A DNA stretch of 64,000 nt from Lepidostoma basale (GCA_022606425.2 JAHDVF020000511.1:62001-126000), one strand, 5' to 3'. Positions 31,401 through 46,400 are shown, counted from the stretch's first letter. The notes: a model not told the origin generated them from the sequence alone. Numbers and translations: made by a program.

Positions 31401-34400
31401 ATGAAAGAGTGTGGTTCCTTGGAGCATGCATATAAGCTTGTGTGCCGAATGACCACAGAGCATGCCAAGGCGTGGCGGCGGTGCTAGCTCCAAGGATGGT
31501 AGAATGTATGAAAGGATTCGCTTCAAGATGGGGTTAACAAGAGTTTTCCTTTTAATTGGATACGCCCCTGGTAACAAGGAAAATGAGGCGAGTAAAGATG
31601 AGTTTTGGGACAAAGTGAGAGAGACATTGGTGTGTAAGAGTGAGATTGATAATAGCAGGTGATATGAACGGTTGGGTGGGAATCCGTAGGAGTGGGTACG
31701 AGGAATGTCTGGGTACGTTTGGTGATAGACGAATAAATGATAATGGAAGGAGACTGCTTGAATTGTGTATAGAATGGGGTCTCTTTGTATCAAATACCAT
31801 CTTCGATCATAAGAGAATCCATCTCTATACTTGGGAAAGAGGATTTGAAAGGTCCATTATAGATTACGTCATTGTAGACTCTAGATTACGGGCGGATACT
31901 GTTGATTCAAGGGTCTTCAGGGGAGCCGAACTGGAAACGGATCATTTTTAGTAGTGGCAAAAGTGATCTTATTCCGGGGATGGCGAACCAGAAGAAGCAA
32001 AACAGTAGCCGCACCGACTAGAGTCAAAGTTGAAAAACTGCAAAACAATGACGTAAGAAATAATTTCGTAAGAAAAGTGAAAGATAGATTGAGTGAAGTG
32101 AGTTGAGTATTGACGAGACCTGGAAATACTTGAAGGAGAGTTTGTGTGAATCAGCGAAAGAATCGTGTGGTGTGTGTGTGTACAAGGAAGAAGGAAAGGG
32201 GATGCATGGTGGAATGATGACGTAAAGATTGCTGTTAAAGAGAAGAAAGATGCTTGGTTGAATATGTTGTCGATAAATAAGAATGACAGAGTTAAGTATG
32301 AAAGAGCAAAAGATTTGTATAAGGTATGCAAGAAGAGAGTGAAGTCGGTAGTGAAAGCGCGGAAAGAAAAGCTGAAGGAGGAAGAAGGGCTTAAAATGAC
32401 AAACAACTTCCAAGCAAATTTAAAAATGTTTTGGAAAGAAGTTAAAAAAGCCCGAAATCCTCCTGATAGTGGATGTGTGAAAGCAATTTTAGACAACGAG
32501 GGAAGAATGTTAACGGAGAGTAAGATCATACAAGAAAGATGGATGGAATATTTTAAGGAGATGTATGGCGGTGATACAAGCGTGATCGAAAATATGACAG
32601 CTAGTGCGAGTGCGGGACCTATGAATGATAATATTGAAAAAAATAAGTACGAATGAGATGAAAAGATCCGTGAGTGCAATGAAAAGTGGAAAAGCTGTTG
32701 GGTTTGATTGTATTGCCATAGACTTTATTAAAAGCGGTGGCGAAGTGGTTTCTACGTGGTTATGTAAGTTATTTAACCAGTGCTTGGAGGAGGGATATAC
32801 GCCGCTAGACTGGAGGAGAGCAGTAATTATGCCCCTGTACAAAGGAAAAGGATCGCGTGTGGAATGTGGAAACCACAGAGCTATTAGTCTTTTGAGTGTC
32901 GTTGGTAAAGTCTATGGCAGAATTTTAATAGAAAGAGTAAGAAAATTGACGAGTGACAAAGTTTGGGATGTGCAAGGTGCCTTTATGAATGGCAGAGGAT
33001 GTATGGATCAATTTTTTGGACTTCGTACATTGACAGAGAAGTTTCTGGCCAAAAATCGCAAACTTCTCTGTGCATTTGTCGACTTACAAAAAGCATATGA
33101 TTACGTTAATAGAGAAAAGTTGTGGAAAATATTGTCTGAATATGGAATAAGTACAAAACTGATCACGACCATTAAGTCGCTATACACGGAAAGCACTGCT
33201 AGTGTCAGAGTAAATGGAGATCTTACAGCCTGGTTTGATATCAATAAAGGTGTCAAACAAGGTTGCGTAATGTCCCCATGGTTATTTAATCTGTATATGG
33301 ACAATTGTATGAGAGAGCTGAAAGGGTTGGATGTAGGTGCCAAAATGAGCGGAGTGTCAGTAGCTGTCTCTTGTATGCGGATGACGCTGTCCTACTTGCT
33401 GACAACGAGCATGAACTACAAGTCCTGGTGAATTGTATGTATGAGGTATGCATGCGAAATGATCTGATGATGAATGTTAATAAGTCCAAGGTAATGATTT
33501 TCGAAAAGGAAGAAACCACGACAGTCTGCAACATTAGCGTGAATGGTGAAAACTTGGAGCAAGTAGTTGAGTTTGTGTATTTAGGTAGTATGTTTACAAG
33601 AGATGGGAGAGTGGAGAGGGATATTGAAAGAAGGGTTGGGGCAGGCAACAAAGTGAATGGTGCACTTAAAGTTGTCATAGCAAACAAAAACCTATCCAAA
33701 AAAGCTAGAATGGCAGTGCACAATGGTGTTCTTCTACCGACCCTTATGTATGGAAGCGAAGCGTGGAACTGGCAAAGGAAGGATGAAAGTAGAATAAATG
33801 CAGTAGAAATGAGATCTCTTAGACGAATGTGTGGATACTCTGTGTATGATAGAGTGTCGAATGAAAATATAATAAGTGAATGCGGTGCGAATGATAGTGT
33901 CATGAACAAAATAATGAAAGGATCATTAAGATGGTTTGGACATATGGAAAGAATGAATGAAGAAAGAATGGTAAAAAAATTATATGTTAATGATGTAAAT
34001 GGTACCAGAAATAGGGGAAGACCAAGGAAAACGTGGCACGATCAAATAAATCAAATATTGAATGTCGGCGATGTGAGGAGTCAGAGAAATCGACGCGCGT
34101 GCATGACACGATGTATGAATGTTGAGGAAGCGAGAGAAATATGTCAGGAAAGAAAGGTGTGGCAGTCCATTCTTTCTGCCTACCCCTTCGGGGAGACGGC
34201 GTGATGGTTAGTTAGTTAGTTTTTTACTATTTTAAACCTTCGAAATAACAATAAGAGATTAGCCTGATTTATAGAGTGCAGTTTTTACCACAAATAAAAT
34301 TTGTACAACGTTTTACCTGTATGATTGGTGCCCAGAGGTAGCTGTACTTCTGCGAGGAGTCGTTGACGGCGGGACACTCGCAGAGCAGCTTGGTGCACCC

Positions 34401-37400
34401 GGCGGCCGCCATCTTCTTGTCCCCGTCTCCCGACACCTTCTGCAGCTCCGGCACCAGGACCCGCTCGCAGTATAGCCCAAACAGCCTACATAAACACATT
34501 CATTCATTAATTAACATTCAACGATATATCTATATTTCAATGGTAACCAATAATTAAATCATAGATTTAGTCAAGTCTACCACGGCTGAGCTTGAATTTG
34601 TTGCGTTGCAACTGACTACCTAGAATTATTTTGCGATCCAGACCCGGTGTTGCAGCGGGAACTTGGAGGCATAGAACCAACCAAGAGATCCGTACGATAA
34701 CCCAGCAGCCCCTTATAACGAGCACCGTGAGAGCCTATCATGGATTGGGTACGTATGTCAAGCTGAAGAGACCAGAGCAATCAAGACCCTGTACACGTCT
34801 AGACCGACTGGAGTAAGACCTCTAGGAAGGCCTAGACAGCGCCTAATGGACAATGTTCTGGCTGACCTGGCTAGGTTGGGCGAATCGGACTGCTGGGAGC
34901 AAAAGGCGCAGGATCGAGGAGCTTGGCGAAAAATCATCAAGGAGGTTAAAACTCTTCAAGAGTTGTATGGCCGTAGGAAGCGTAAGTAAGTGAAGTTGCA
35001 AATGGCTTCGCTGGCAAGCGCAGTAATGACCTAAGTGTATGTTTTGTTTCACCCATACGCGTCATATTTTATTTCATGTACCGTAGGTGAGATGCCCGTG
35101 AAATCGTCTACGTCCACATGTTTTGTTTCATGTTTTTCGATGGGCTTCATATTGGGCTTGCAAAATGTAAAAGAGTCTTTGTCGCACTTATGTATTTTTG
35201 ACTTGTAATTTGTAACTAGGTGCATATATACAGAAGATATCTACAATTTTTTGTATGGATTTGAAGCCGGGCTTTATCACTCTGAAGTATGTTACTATTC
35301 GATGCGTCACAAACTTCATTTATGTTATGTGCAGAAATGTTATGAAAAGAAAGATTATGTAATTTCTTTACGAACATTTATTTACAATTCGTGTTTCGTT
35401 GTTAACAAATTTATTATTATTGTCTATTTATAGCTTATTTCTTATTAATTATATTTCTTCTTGTTAATACATAATTATATTATATAAGAACATGAGTTTG
35501 GTGACGCAAAAAAAAAAAAAATTGTATAGATTTAAAATGGGCTTTAAAATCAATTTATTCACGAAATTAATTTAGAAAGATAAAATCTTTGAATCCGGGA
35601 AATACATTATCGTGACCCTCTCCTAATATTATAACACAAAAAAGTCGGACAGGCGTGCCTTACTGGTTGACCCTAGGCTCGTCACTGAGTCACATATGAC
35701 TGCCACGGCGTGATACGTCTTAATGCGCCCTTGAGGTAATTACATCACAAAAAACGGGGCTTTAAAAGTTAGCATATTATTATTATAAACAAGGGAAGGG
35801 GAGAGGAACCCAAAATTTAAGAGAGAGGCTCCATCAACGATGGTGAAGAGTTAGGTACCATTACAGGATATAAAACAAATCAATGTGTTTAAAAGAGAAC
35901 CTATGGTAATCAGCGATATTGTGATGTGTTAATCTTACCCTGGTTGCGCAGACTCCAGCATTTCCACCAGTGTGACGGCACCGTAGCGGATGGTGAAGAA
36001 TCCAATGAAGGGGATGAGGCCGCGGAGATATTTTGTGGTCTTGGAAGACGACAGCCGCTGGAACATCAGCGTGATGATCTGCTTCAGGAACGGCTGCATC
36101 ACCTCACTGAGGATAGACAGACATACATTAGAACATTCTGGCTTCTAACAAAGATATTTATTACTTATTAATTAACTGACGCCTGTGTTCTGCCAGTTGG
36201 TACTTATGGTCTTGAAACTGTAACATTGTCCAAACAAAGTGCCGAGAAACTACGAGTGACATGTTAGGAATAAGCATAAGAGACAGAGTCGGAAAGAGAA
36301 AAAGAGAAAAAACGTGAGAGAAAAAACAAAGGTCACTGACATCATCCAGCAGGTGGCGACTCTAAAATGGCAATGGGCACGTTACGTAGCCAGAAGCTTA
36401 GATGAAAAACGGACAAGGAGACTGCTGACTTGGAGACCGTGGACGGCAAAGAGAAGTGCAATGGAAGGATGACCTGAACAGACATGTCGGAATAACCTGG
36501 ATGCAGTCTGCACAGGACAGAATGACATGGAAGCGAATGGAGGAGGCCTTTGTCCAGGAGTGGACGGGAATAGGTTGAGGAAGAAGAGGAACTAACTGAC
36601 TAACCATCATGCTATTTATCCGAAAGGGTAGGCCAGAGAGGATGGACTGCTTACTGTTTTGTCCTGACATATACCTCTTGAGCTTCCTCTACATTCATAA
36701 ACGCTTATTGATTTTTCCGACTTTTAACGTAGCAGTCTTTTCGTAATTTATTGATTTGGTCATGCCATGCTTTCCTCGGTCGTCCTCATTCACACTGTTG
36801 GTATACAAATTTTTAACCATTCTCTCATCCATTCGTTCCATACGTCCAAATCATCTCAGGGATACTTTTTTAATTTTACTTATGATGCAGTCATCTGCCT
36901 TGCATTTCTTCCTAATTTTGTCGGTCGGTATATATCATATATCGTTTTGAAGACGAATGAAGATGAATTAGGAAACTCACTTTAATTTAACAAAATAAAA
37001 ATTTGATAGTTTGCGAAAGTGGGAGATGAAGGATACTTACGGAGGGAAGTTCTGCAGGATTCCCTGGATGAGGTAGAAACCCTCGTGGTCATTGGCTTTG
37101 GAAGCTATCAGCTTCTGGAAGACTCCCAGCATACCATTCTGAAATATTCCAATAATATATATTTATAAACTAAATTCTCCTCAATTAAATAAAGGAACAA
37201 ATAGGAAAATAATATGTTAAATGACGTAAATGGAAGACTATAGCTAATAGATTCAGTTGATTTTGTAGAATTCCGTCAGAAGTATATCAGGAAAGTGTGG
37301 CAGTCTGTTCTTTCTGCCTACCCCTTCTGAGAGCCGGCGTGATGGTTAAATAGTCATTTGTTCCAGAACATCTACAATAATCTCTCAATAGAGAGCATGA

Positions 37401-40400
37401 GAACATCTCTCTCAATAGAGACCCAAATCACACCTTTCACATAGTCAGTACAATAACAAAAATTTAAAAATGGACATTATTTAATGTTATGGAGCTCACC
37501 AGCCTATTGTCCTTGTGCAATTGGGGATGCGCTGCGGCCGAGAGCGCGCAGAGCAGCCTCACGAGGGGGCGCACGTTGGCCGGGCGCTCCCAGAGCGGGG
37601 GCGCCAGCAAGCAACCGACCAGCCCCACGTAGGGGCCCCCCACGGATCCTGCCACCTCTTCCCCGCACTGCAGGCGCTGCTCCAGCAGCAAGGAGAGCAT
37701 TTGAAACACGTACGGCATGAATTCTGAAACAAATGCAATACCATCAAATAATGGGTAAATGGGTTAATGGGTGATGGGTAAATGGGTTAATGGGTGATGG
37801 GTAAATGGATTACTGGATGATGGGTAAATGGATTAATGGGTGATGGGTAATTGGATTAATGAGTGATGGGTAAATGGATTAATGGGTGATGGGTAAATGG
37901 ATTAATGGGTGATGGGTAAATGGATTACTAGGTGATGGGTAAATGGATTAATGGGTGATGGGTAAATGGATTACTGGGTGATGGGTAAATGGATTAATGG
38001 GTGATGGGTAAATGGATTAATGGGTGATGGGTAAATGGATTACTGGGTGATGGGTAAATGGATTACTGGGTGATGGGTAAATGGATTACTGGGTGATGGG
38101 TAATTGGATTAATGGGTGATGGGTAAATGGATGGATTAACAGGTAATGCGTAAAAGAATTAAAGGGTAAATGGGTAAGCCCAAAAGCCTGTTAATTTTTT
38201 GTCTAGTAAATGGATTAATGGGTGATGGGTAAATGGATAAATAGGCAATGTGTAAAAGAATTAAAAGGTAAATGGGTAAACCCAAAAGCTGGTTTATTTT
38301 CTGTCCCTGGTCTAATTTAAATTTGCACGTGTTATACAGGGTGTTCCAGAAGTCAACGTCAAGCTGGAAACGGATGATAGGGCAAGTCATGCTAGTTATG
38401 AGAAAAGTGTATTTTTTAAATTACAGGAATTAAAAAAAAATCAATAAAATCAACACAGTTTTTTTTTAACCTTTTTATCATAACTAGCATGACTTGCCCT
38501 ATCACCTGTTTACGGCTTGACATCGACTTCTGGGACACCCTCAAGTGTCGCGGATAATCCGCTTCCCGGTTAACCCGACTGTACCGTAATAACTTTTCAG
38601 AAATCGCTAACCACCTAATTGAAAAGAAAATGTGTATAAGGCTCACCTTGGACTTCCTGTTGTAGAATCTCTTGGAAAATGGGGAACAGGGCATCTTCAA
38701 ACGAGTCCACGGCCCGTGGATTAGGTTTGCAAATGATTCTGCAAAAGAAGAATCGATCATCAAGCAGAAATAATTATATATGCAGGTATTAATTGAACTT
38801 CATGAAACATTATTCCTATTAATTTTAATATCTCTATAAATATAATACATATATACTGATTTCAGTTTTATTTGATAGAAATATTTTTTTTTGATAGAAG
38901 GATTTTGAAAATTTGGTTTGGTTCATGTGATGCTCCTGTAAATTTGGAGATTTTTCGTGTATAAGTGAATTGTTTTGGTTAATTTAATTGTTGCCGCACT
39001 TTATAATAGTCAATTGTGACACGTAATACATTTGTACTGTTTTGCTGTTAAAATTATATAAGTTTTTTCATTTTTATAAAGAATTTTGACAGGTGTAAAA
39101 ATAAATTTTTCATTTGTTCCAATGACAATTTGAATAATTTCTTCAATATTATTTTGCTGGTTAAGTGCCTAATTACAGCTAATTTAAAAAAACGGTGGAT
39201 ACGTGTAACATAAATTAAATAAACACAAAAGTCCGGATCGTCCATGCCAACATGTGCAACATCGATAAAAACATTATCTGTTATTACATTATGTGCTAAA
39301 TTAAAAAAAAAACGTGGATTCGTGGAACATAAATTAAATAGACAATATGTGCACCATCTAAAAAGAACATTTTGTGTTAAAAAAAATTATTTTGGTATTT
39401 TATTTTATATTATTTATTTTAGATTTATTTTGTGGGTGTTGGACGATCGAAGTGTGAGCGGGAGATGCCTATTGGTGGCGATAAGGTTCGCAACCCATCA
39501 CACCGCGTCTCCCGCGGAGCGAAAAGAGAAGGATGGAGTGCCACATCAGTAATAGTGTGACAGTCCATTCTTTCTGCCTACCCTTTCGGGGAGATGGCGT
39601 GATGGTTAGTTGGTTAGTTAGTTAGAAATATTTTTTAAAATAATTATTACATTAGTAACAGAATATCGTCGAATAGTCGATCGACCTGGTGTATATTTGT
39701 ATGGGGACTACTTACTTGATGGAGAGCGAGAGGGATTCGAAGAGGAAGTGGTTGAAGTGCGGTTTGGAGGGGTTCTTGGTGACGGCGGCTAGAGTCTGCG
39801 CGAGGATCGGAAGCACGGAGCCCAGGGCTGGAATGCAGGAGTCTTGTAGCACCGACAGAGACCGCATCACGGCTGTTAAAACAATACATCCAAATTAGTA
39901 TCGACATGGACAATATCTGAAAATTATGACATGAAAAATAAAGTTTACAAAAACAATTATTATACAATTATTAATATTTAAATTTTTAATACAATCACCA
40001 AGAGAAATAAAAACTCATGATTATGAAGAAGGAACCGAGTATAATATTGAACACATGCCCATAGATGGAAAGATTTTATCGTCAAGACCACCTTAAAATT
40101 AAATGTTGAATATTTTAAATAATCTAAAATGTTTAAAAAAAAATTATATTACCAATTGTATCATCTGGCTATAAAAATATATCATTCGAATTTTGTTAGT
40201 TCCATGATTCATTTCTATAAAAGAGATAGTTAAACTGTAAAAAAAAAAAATGCTGCACAATATTCACGTTCAACATTTTAAAATAAACTCAACACTGTGA
40301 AATTCCACAATAATGATTTTCTTATGAATTAAATCACTGTTTATTCCACTTTTAAGTTAATTTTGTTGCATACTTATATTTTTCTGTCCACGAAGAAGGT

Positions 40401-43400
40401 ATTATACCCACAAAACACGTAGAAAAAATAAGCTTATAAGTCGAAAAAAAGTGTTTTAATTCATAGAAGAAAAAAAATGTAATAAGTGGTAGCCTTATAC
40501 AGCAATAGATGTCACTGGTAGTCCTAATTTTGGCTTAATCTATTTATATTGGAGAAATTATAAATGAGCCCCAAGCATGGGGCCATACGCTATCTGACCA
40601 TGTATTCAATGCAGTGGCGTGCTTGGGGTTAACCAGTAAGGCAAGCCCGTCCGACTTTTTTGTGTTATAATATTAGTAGAGGGTCACGATAATGTATTTT
40701 TCCGGATTATAAGAGTTTTATCTTTCTAATTTAATTGATTTTAAATCCCATTCTAGACGCATTTTAAATCTAACATATACAAAAAATTATTTTCTGCGTC
40801 ATCAAACTCATGTTTTTGTATAATATAATAATAGATTTACAAATACAAGAAGAAATATAATAATAAGAAATAAGTTGTAAAAAGACAATAAGAATACATT
40901 TGTTAACACGGAAACACGAATTATAAAATAATGTTGGTAAAGAAATTACATAATCTTTCTTTTCATAACATTTCTGCACATAACGTAAATGACAGATGAC
41001 ATTCTGACAATAGAAATGAAGTTCGTGACACATCGAATAGTAACATACTTCAGAGTGATAAAGCCCGGCTTCAAATCCATACAAAAAATTGTAGATATCT
41101 TCTGGTATATATGCACCTAGCTATATAATTACAAGCCAAAAATTCATAAGTGCGACAAAGACCCTTTTACATTTTGCAAGCCCAATATGAAGCCCATCGA
41201 AAACATGAAACAAAACATGTGGACGTAGGCGATTTCGCGCGCATCTCACCTACGGTACGTATGATTGAAATAAAATACGGCGCGTATGAGTGGAACAAAA
41301 TATACACTTAGGTCATTTCTGCGCATGTCAGCGGAGTCATTTGTGACACAACTTTAAGTCGCGCGAAAATTACAAATATTATTTTATTCGTAGACGGCAT
41401 AAACGCGCAAAAAACATCGTTTTATTATGGATTTTTTAAGGCAAACCCGGCTTTTCGGCTTGTATGGAAGTACCGCCACTGATTCAATGGCCCCACGGTT
41501 GGGGCGGTGCGCATGGAGAGGTTAAGTGGCTCACCCTTCATGGCGTAGTCGTTCTCGTGGTGCTGCGGCTTCTGCATGAGGGCGATGAGTGCCAGCAGCA
41601 GGCCGGGCGCCAGTTCGTGCAATTCCGGTCCCCGGCCCAGAAGGTGCAGCAGCTTCTCCAAGCAGCTGCACGCGTACGAGCACACCACCGAGCTCTCTGC
41701 CTCTGTGTGCCGGATCTGTGGAGCAACGGTCGATTGCGGTCTTAAATAATGTTTAAATAAATCTTTCAGAATTTGCATACCGTCTTCTTCATTGTGTTAA
41801 AGACAACTCAGTCATGCCGATGTTATTACATTGGCCTAGAAATCCGCGAGTTGGACGACACTGCCGGATAACTGAAACAGATCCTCCGTGCATGTCACAG
41901 CAAGGGCACTGCATTATGTGCAGCATGCTTCATGCCTAAAGTGAACATTCCGTTATGCTGGAGAGAGTTCAGAAAAAAATTCTGAGGTATCTCTACATGA
42001 GGGAGTATGGTAGTTATCCGTGGCTCTATCCCACGGCATTTCTTTTAGGAATGCTCGGAACCAATTATTTACAGCTTCGAAGAGATGGGCATCTCATAAC
42101 CCATTTCTTTAAATTAATCAGGGGATATTTCGAGAACTCGGCCGTGCTAGAGGGAGTTGGTCTTTTTGTCCCTGATAGGTTTCTCCGACAGCGACAGCAC
42201 AGATTGTTTTACCAACCGGCCACCAGAACCAATCTGCCTCTGGTGACACCGGTGGGAAGAGCAATTAGTCTGCTGAACGCGGTCTCCTCGGAGATCGACG
42301 TCTTTTATATTAGTGAAGGTACGTTCAGGGGACAAATACTCTTGACTTTAGAAAGTATGTTGTCTTCCTAATGTCTAACCATCTCTTAATGCATTCCTGG
42401 TACTTTGTTGTATTTTTATAATATTTTACCTGTACTCAATAGATGCCTTAAACATTTTCCTGTTTGTAATGTCTTTTGAGTTAATAAACTGATTTGATTT
42501 GATATATTTTTTGAACATATATTTACAAAAGTATTATAAAATATACATTACCAATAGAGGAATCGTGGTCAAAAGCTGCTCCTTTGGCAGGAGGGACCTG
42601 AAGGTCAGGAGGTATTTGATGGCGTCTGCCTTCAGCACCGGTGTCGCGTTCACTACAATCGTAAAACATCCAGAGTTAAGATAACAAAAATAAAATATCC
42701 CAGATTGGTGGAAAATAAGACTACATAATAGTTCACAAATTTAACTATTCAACTATATTACCGTCTCTCTGAGAAATTATGGAAATAGTTAAGGGGGTAT
42801 TCTGGTCTAAAAATTTGTAAAAATCGTTTTATTTTTTTATTCATATTTTCAAATCGTAATCCTTTAAGAATGCGTCTTTAAGAGGATTTTTCAAGATTCG
42901 AATTATTTGACCCGGCATCCAAACCGGCTTGGCCAGAACCATTGGACAAAAGACATTAGGGACTATCCGTCTACTTGTGATCGAAAATTCTTCTCTAAAT
43001 GATAATGTATTAAAATGAAGAGAGAAACGCGGAAAATGTTTTTTTCGAAGTCGAGGAAGGTCCCATGTATGCAGCAGGAATGACGAATTGAATAAATGTA
43101 AGTATAAAATATCACTTTTTGACTTAGACTCCGCGGAACTTTAAACACCTTTTTCTCGAAACTATATTTTTTAAAACGGTAGCCACGATTTCTAAAGTTC
43201 TACTCAACCGATATACTTGAAATTTGGCGTGGATCTTCTCTATACACTTACCTATCGTAGGTACAAGCCTCAGTCCCAAATTTGATTTTTTACTATTTTA
43301 AAAAAAATCGTAAAACTCAAAAAAAGGAGTAAAAAAAGTATATTTTTTTTAGTTAGCTGCCGTTTTGTGAAAAAAAAATATTTTTCAACTCCTTTAGTAC

Positions 43401-46400
43401 AAACGATAGCGGCATTAATCTAGATTAATAATCCATTTTAATTATTTTTTTTCAGATTGCTTTGAGGGTTTGAATCGTGGCTACAGTCGCACGCCATTTT
43501 TTTTAGACCCCCCACTACATCGGCTGATAACTTTTTGAGTTTAAAATTTTTTCACTTTTTATTTTATTTTATGTATTCTTGAAATATTAATAAATATCTG
43601 TTATATAAATATTAAAAAATTCATGATAAAAATATTGTTTGCCTTTTTTTATGGCACTTCAAAAAGTACCTAAAATTCATGGCTCTAGACCAGAATACCC
43701 CCTTAAGGAAGACCATCAAAGTGCCATGCCACAAACTAGAAGCGTCTTACCGGGCGTGTTTAGATCCGGAATAACGTGTTCCTGGCAGAAGGTGGGCAGG
43801 CTGACGAGTGAGGACACGGAGGTGACGCCAGATCTCTGTGTCCGGCCGCGGGCTGAGAGTGATGTTACAAGGAACAGCGCCGCGTCTTTGGCTCGCCACT
43901 GACTCCCATCCGGGGCGCTGGAGTGGCGAGCAAGCATGGCCTGGAAAACAAATAATTAATTATATATTACATATTTTTTTTAATATTGTAAAACTCATTT
44001 ATTGTTTCTTAAATGTAAAACTCCATATTAAATCTTCTTCTCAGTCATGATTGAGGGTCGTGTCCATCTTATAAACCATTGACCATGGGACGCCATGCGC
44101 TCCTGTCACCCGTTAGTCTCCAGGCTGCAGCTAATGAGAGACCAATCAGATTCTTGATTTAATCGAACCAGCGGCTCGGTGGCCGTCCTTGTGGTCGCCT
44201 TCTCTCCACTTTGCCCATGATCATGAGCTTTTCAAGGTTGTCCTGATCTCTCCGGGCTATGTGTCCAAAATATTTCAGTACTCTCTGAGAGCACATCCGC
44301 GAGTCTTGCCCTGATACCCAGCTGGTTAATGATTGACTGGTTTGTTCTTATTGCCGTCCAGGGTATACGCAGCATTCGTCGCCAGCACCACATCTCAAAA
44401 GCATCAATTTTGGACTTTGAATAGAATTTGATGTTCGAATAGAATATTAAATAATTAATACTAATGAAAACATCTGTTTTATAGAAGTTTTATTAGTTTA
44501 TGGCATAGGTTTCCAATCTTTCCTGGGCCACCGACCCTTTACAAGAAAAATAAATGTTCAACGCCCCCCTCCCATAAAAGTTATTCCAAATATTTAGAAA
44601 CACATAGTTGAATTTTACAATATTATTAAATCTTTTATGTATCTGAACACGACATATGGTAAAATACCAACGAAGAAAAGGAAGCAATGATTAGCGTGAT
44701 TTTTTATTATATATTTTTATCTGCCCACACTCTCTATTTTGTCTGTGTCTTCTACTGCCCCCCTGAAAGTCTCAAACGCCCACAAGGGGGCGTTATCGCC
44801 CACTTTGAGAACCTAAGGTTTATGGGAATGACTTTAGAGTTGAACACATTAATAGGGTCACTTTTATCGCATTAATTAAATATTTTGATAAAAACATATC
44901 GACAGAACCGAGTTACCTGTACGTACTGTCCAAATATCTGGAAGATCTTCTCTTCAAAATTGACCGAGAGGCATTTGACGAGATCGCAGGCAGCGCGGCG
45001 TCTTGTCTCCACGTCGGAACCCTCGAGGTCTCGTCGCATGTACTCCTCTGGGTTATCTTCAAACAGCTCCTGGTCTGATTCTGTCAACGGGAAAAAAAAA
45101 GTTATTTGATTAACCTGTCCGGTGGTATGGCCGTACCTGCACGGCAAGATTTTTTTTTCCCAGAAGGAGTATGGCCGTACCTGTACGCTTGCGCCTACAA
45201 ATTAAATATTGTTAAATTTATTTCTCAAAACTGAAGGTCATTGACATCTATGGACAGTTTAACACAACTTATCGAAGATTTTAGCGATCTATCTATGATA
45301 CCGACGGAGTTATGACCTGGTCAAATATTCCGTGGCGTCACAGATCGATTGGCGGTAAATCGCAACTATTGTTTCGCGAACGGTTTTAACGCAGTGTCAG
45401 ACGAAATAAAACAGTGATTGTTCAGTGACATTTACATTAAATAGCTTATTTGTTTTGCTTTTTTAATTGTTTATCTATTATGCTTTGTGTATATTCATTA
45501 TATTTTAATGTACCGACTGTGATTTAGTATGGTTTGAATTCAATTTTTGACAGTTTCGTAACAAAATTCAACAGTTTATTTTACGTATTGCGAACTAAAT
45601 ACTGTTATATTATTTGACTTTATCTATTCTGTGAGTTATTATTTTGTGTTTTAAGACAAATAGACATCTGTTTTACAGAGATTAGACTTTGTTTTTTTGA
45701 CAACTTGAATTGAATTTGAAACTAAATTCAATAGTTTCTTTTTTGTATTCCGAAGTGTAATATTACCAAACTGTATTGGTTACGTGAGTTATTTATATTA
45801 TAAGTAACGAGTACATCTGTTTTACCGTAATTAGACTGTGTTTTTGGTTCTGGAACATTTGATTTATTATACATTTATTTTAAATTTATGAAAATGGTTA
45901 ACCCTATGAGTGAACAAGACATTACGAGTATTTTGATCGAGAGTGAAGATGAGGATCTATACGAAAATATCGACGATTTACCAATACATTCAGATAGCTC
46001 ATCCAGTGAATCCGATATATCCGATGAAGAAGAAACTGTCCCTAGTTGTTCGGCAGCTAAACAGAAAAAAGTTGATCACCGTAAATGGCATTATGGTGAA
46101 TTTACGCCTATTATTCATGAATTCGATTCCAGTAACTCGGGTGTACAATCGAATATTCCTGTTACCGAAAGTATTTTTCTCGCTTCATATAATCAATATA
46201 ATTGTTTTGGAAACAAATAAATATGCAGCAAAAATTTCTTTAGACATTTCTCTACGTTCAAAAATGAAAAGGTGGAAAGACACCACGGAGGCTGAAATAT
46301 ATATGTTTTTAGCCACAATTATGCTGATGGGTCTTGTGGGAAAAAACTCGCTAAAGAAATACTGGACAAATAATCCAATAATTGAGACTCCATTTTTCAA

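Noticed and set aside
31969..32679. 236-codon minus-strand ORF
   Set aside because: Antisense of the RTE-A polyprotein; Ser/Phe-rich composition is the complement of its Lys/Glu-rich coding strand.
33286..33909. 207-codon minus-strand ORF
   Set aside because: Antisense of the RTE-A RT and C-terminal region.
34204..34222. Telomere-like TTAG repeats
   Set aside because: Insect telomeres are usually TTAGG; here the unit is TTAG, only a few copies, always at the 3' end of RTE-A.
37484..37727. GC-rich plus-strand ORFs opposite CSE1L exon 14
   Set aside because: Antisense shadows of a conserved exon.
37750..38140. CRISPR-like array
   Set aside because: Units are contiguous with no unique spacers; an ordinary minisatellite in a eukaryotic intron.
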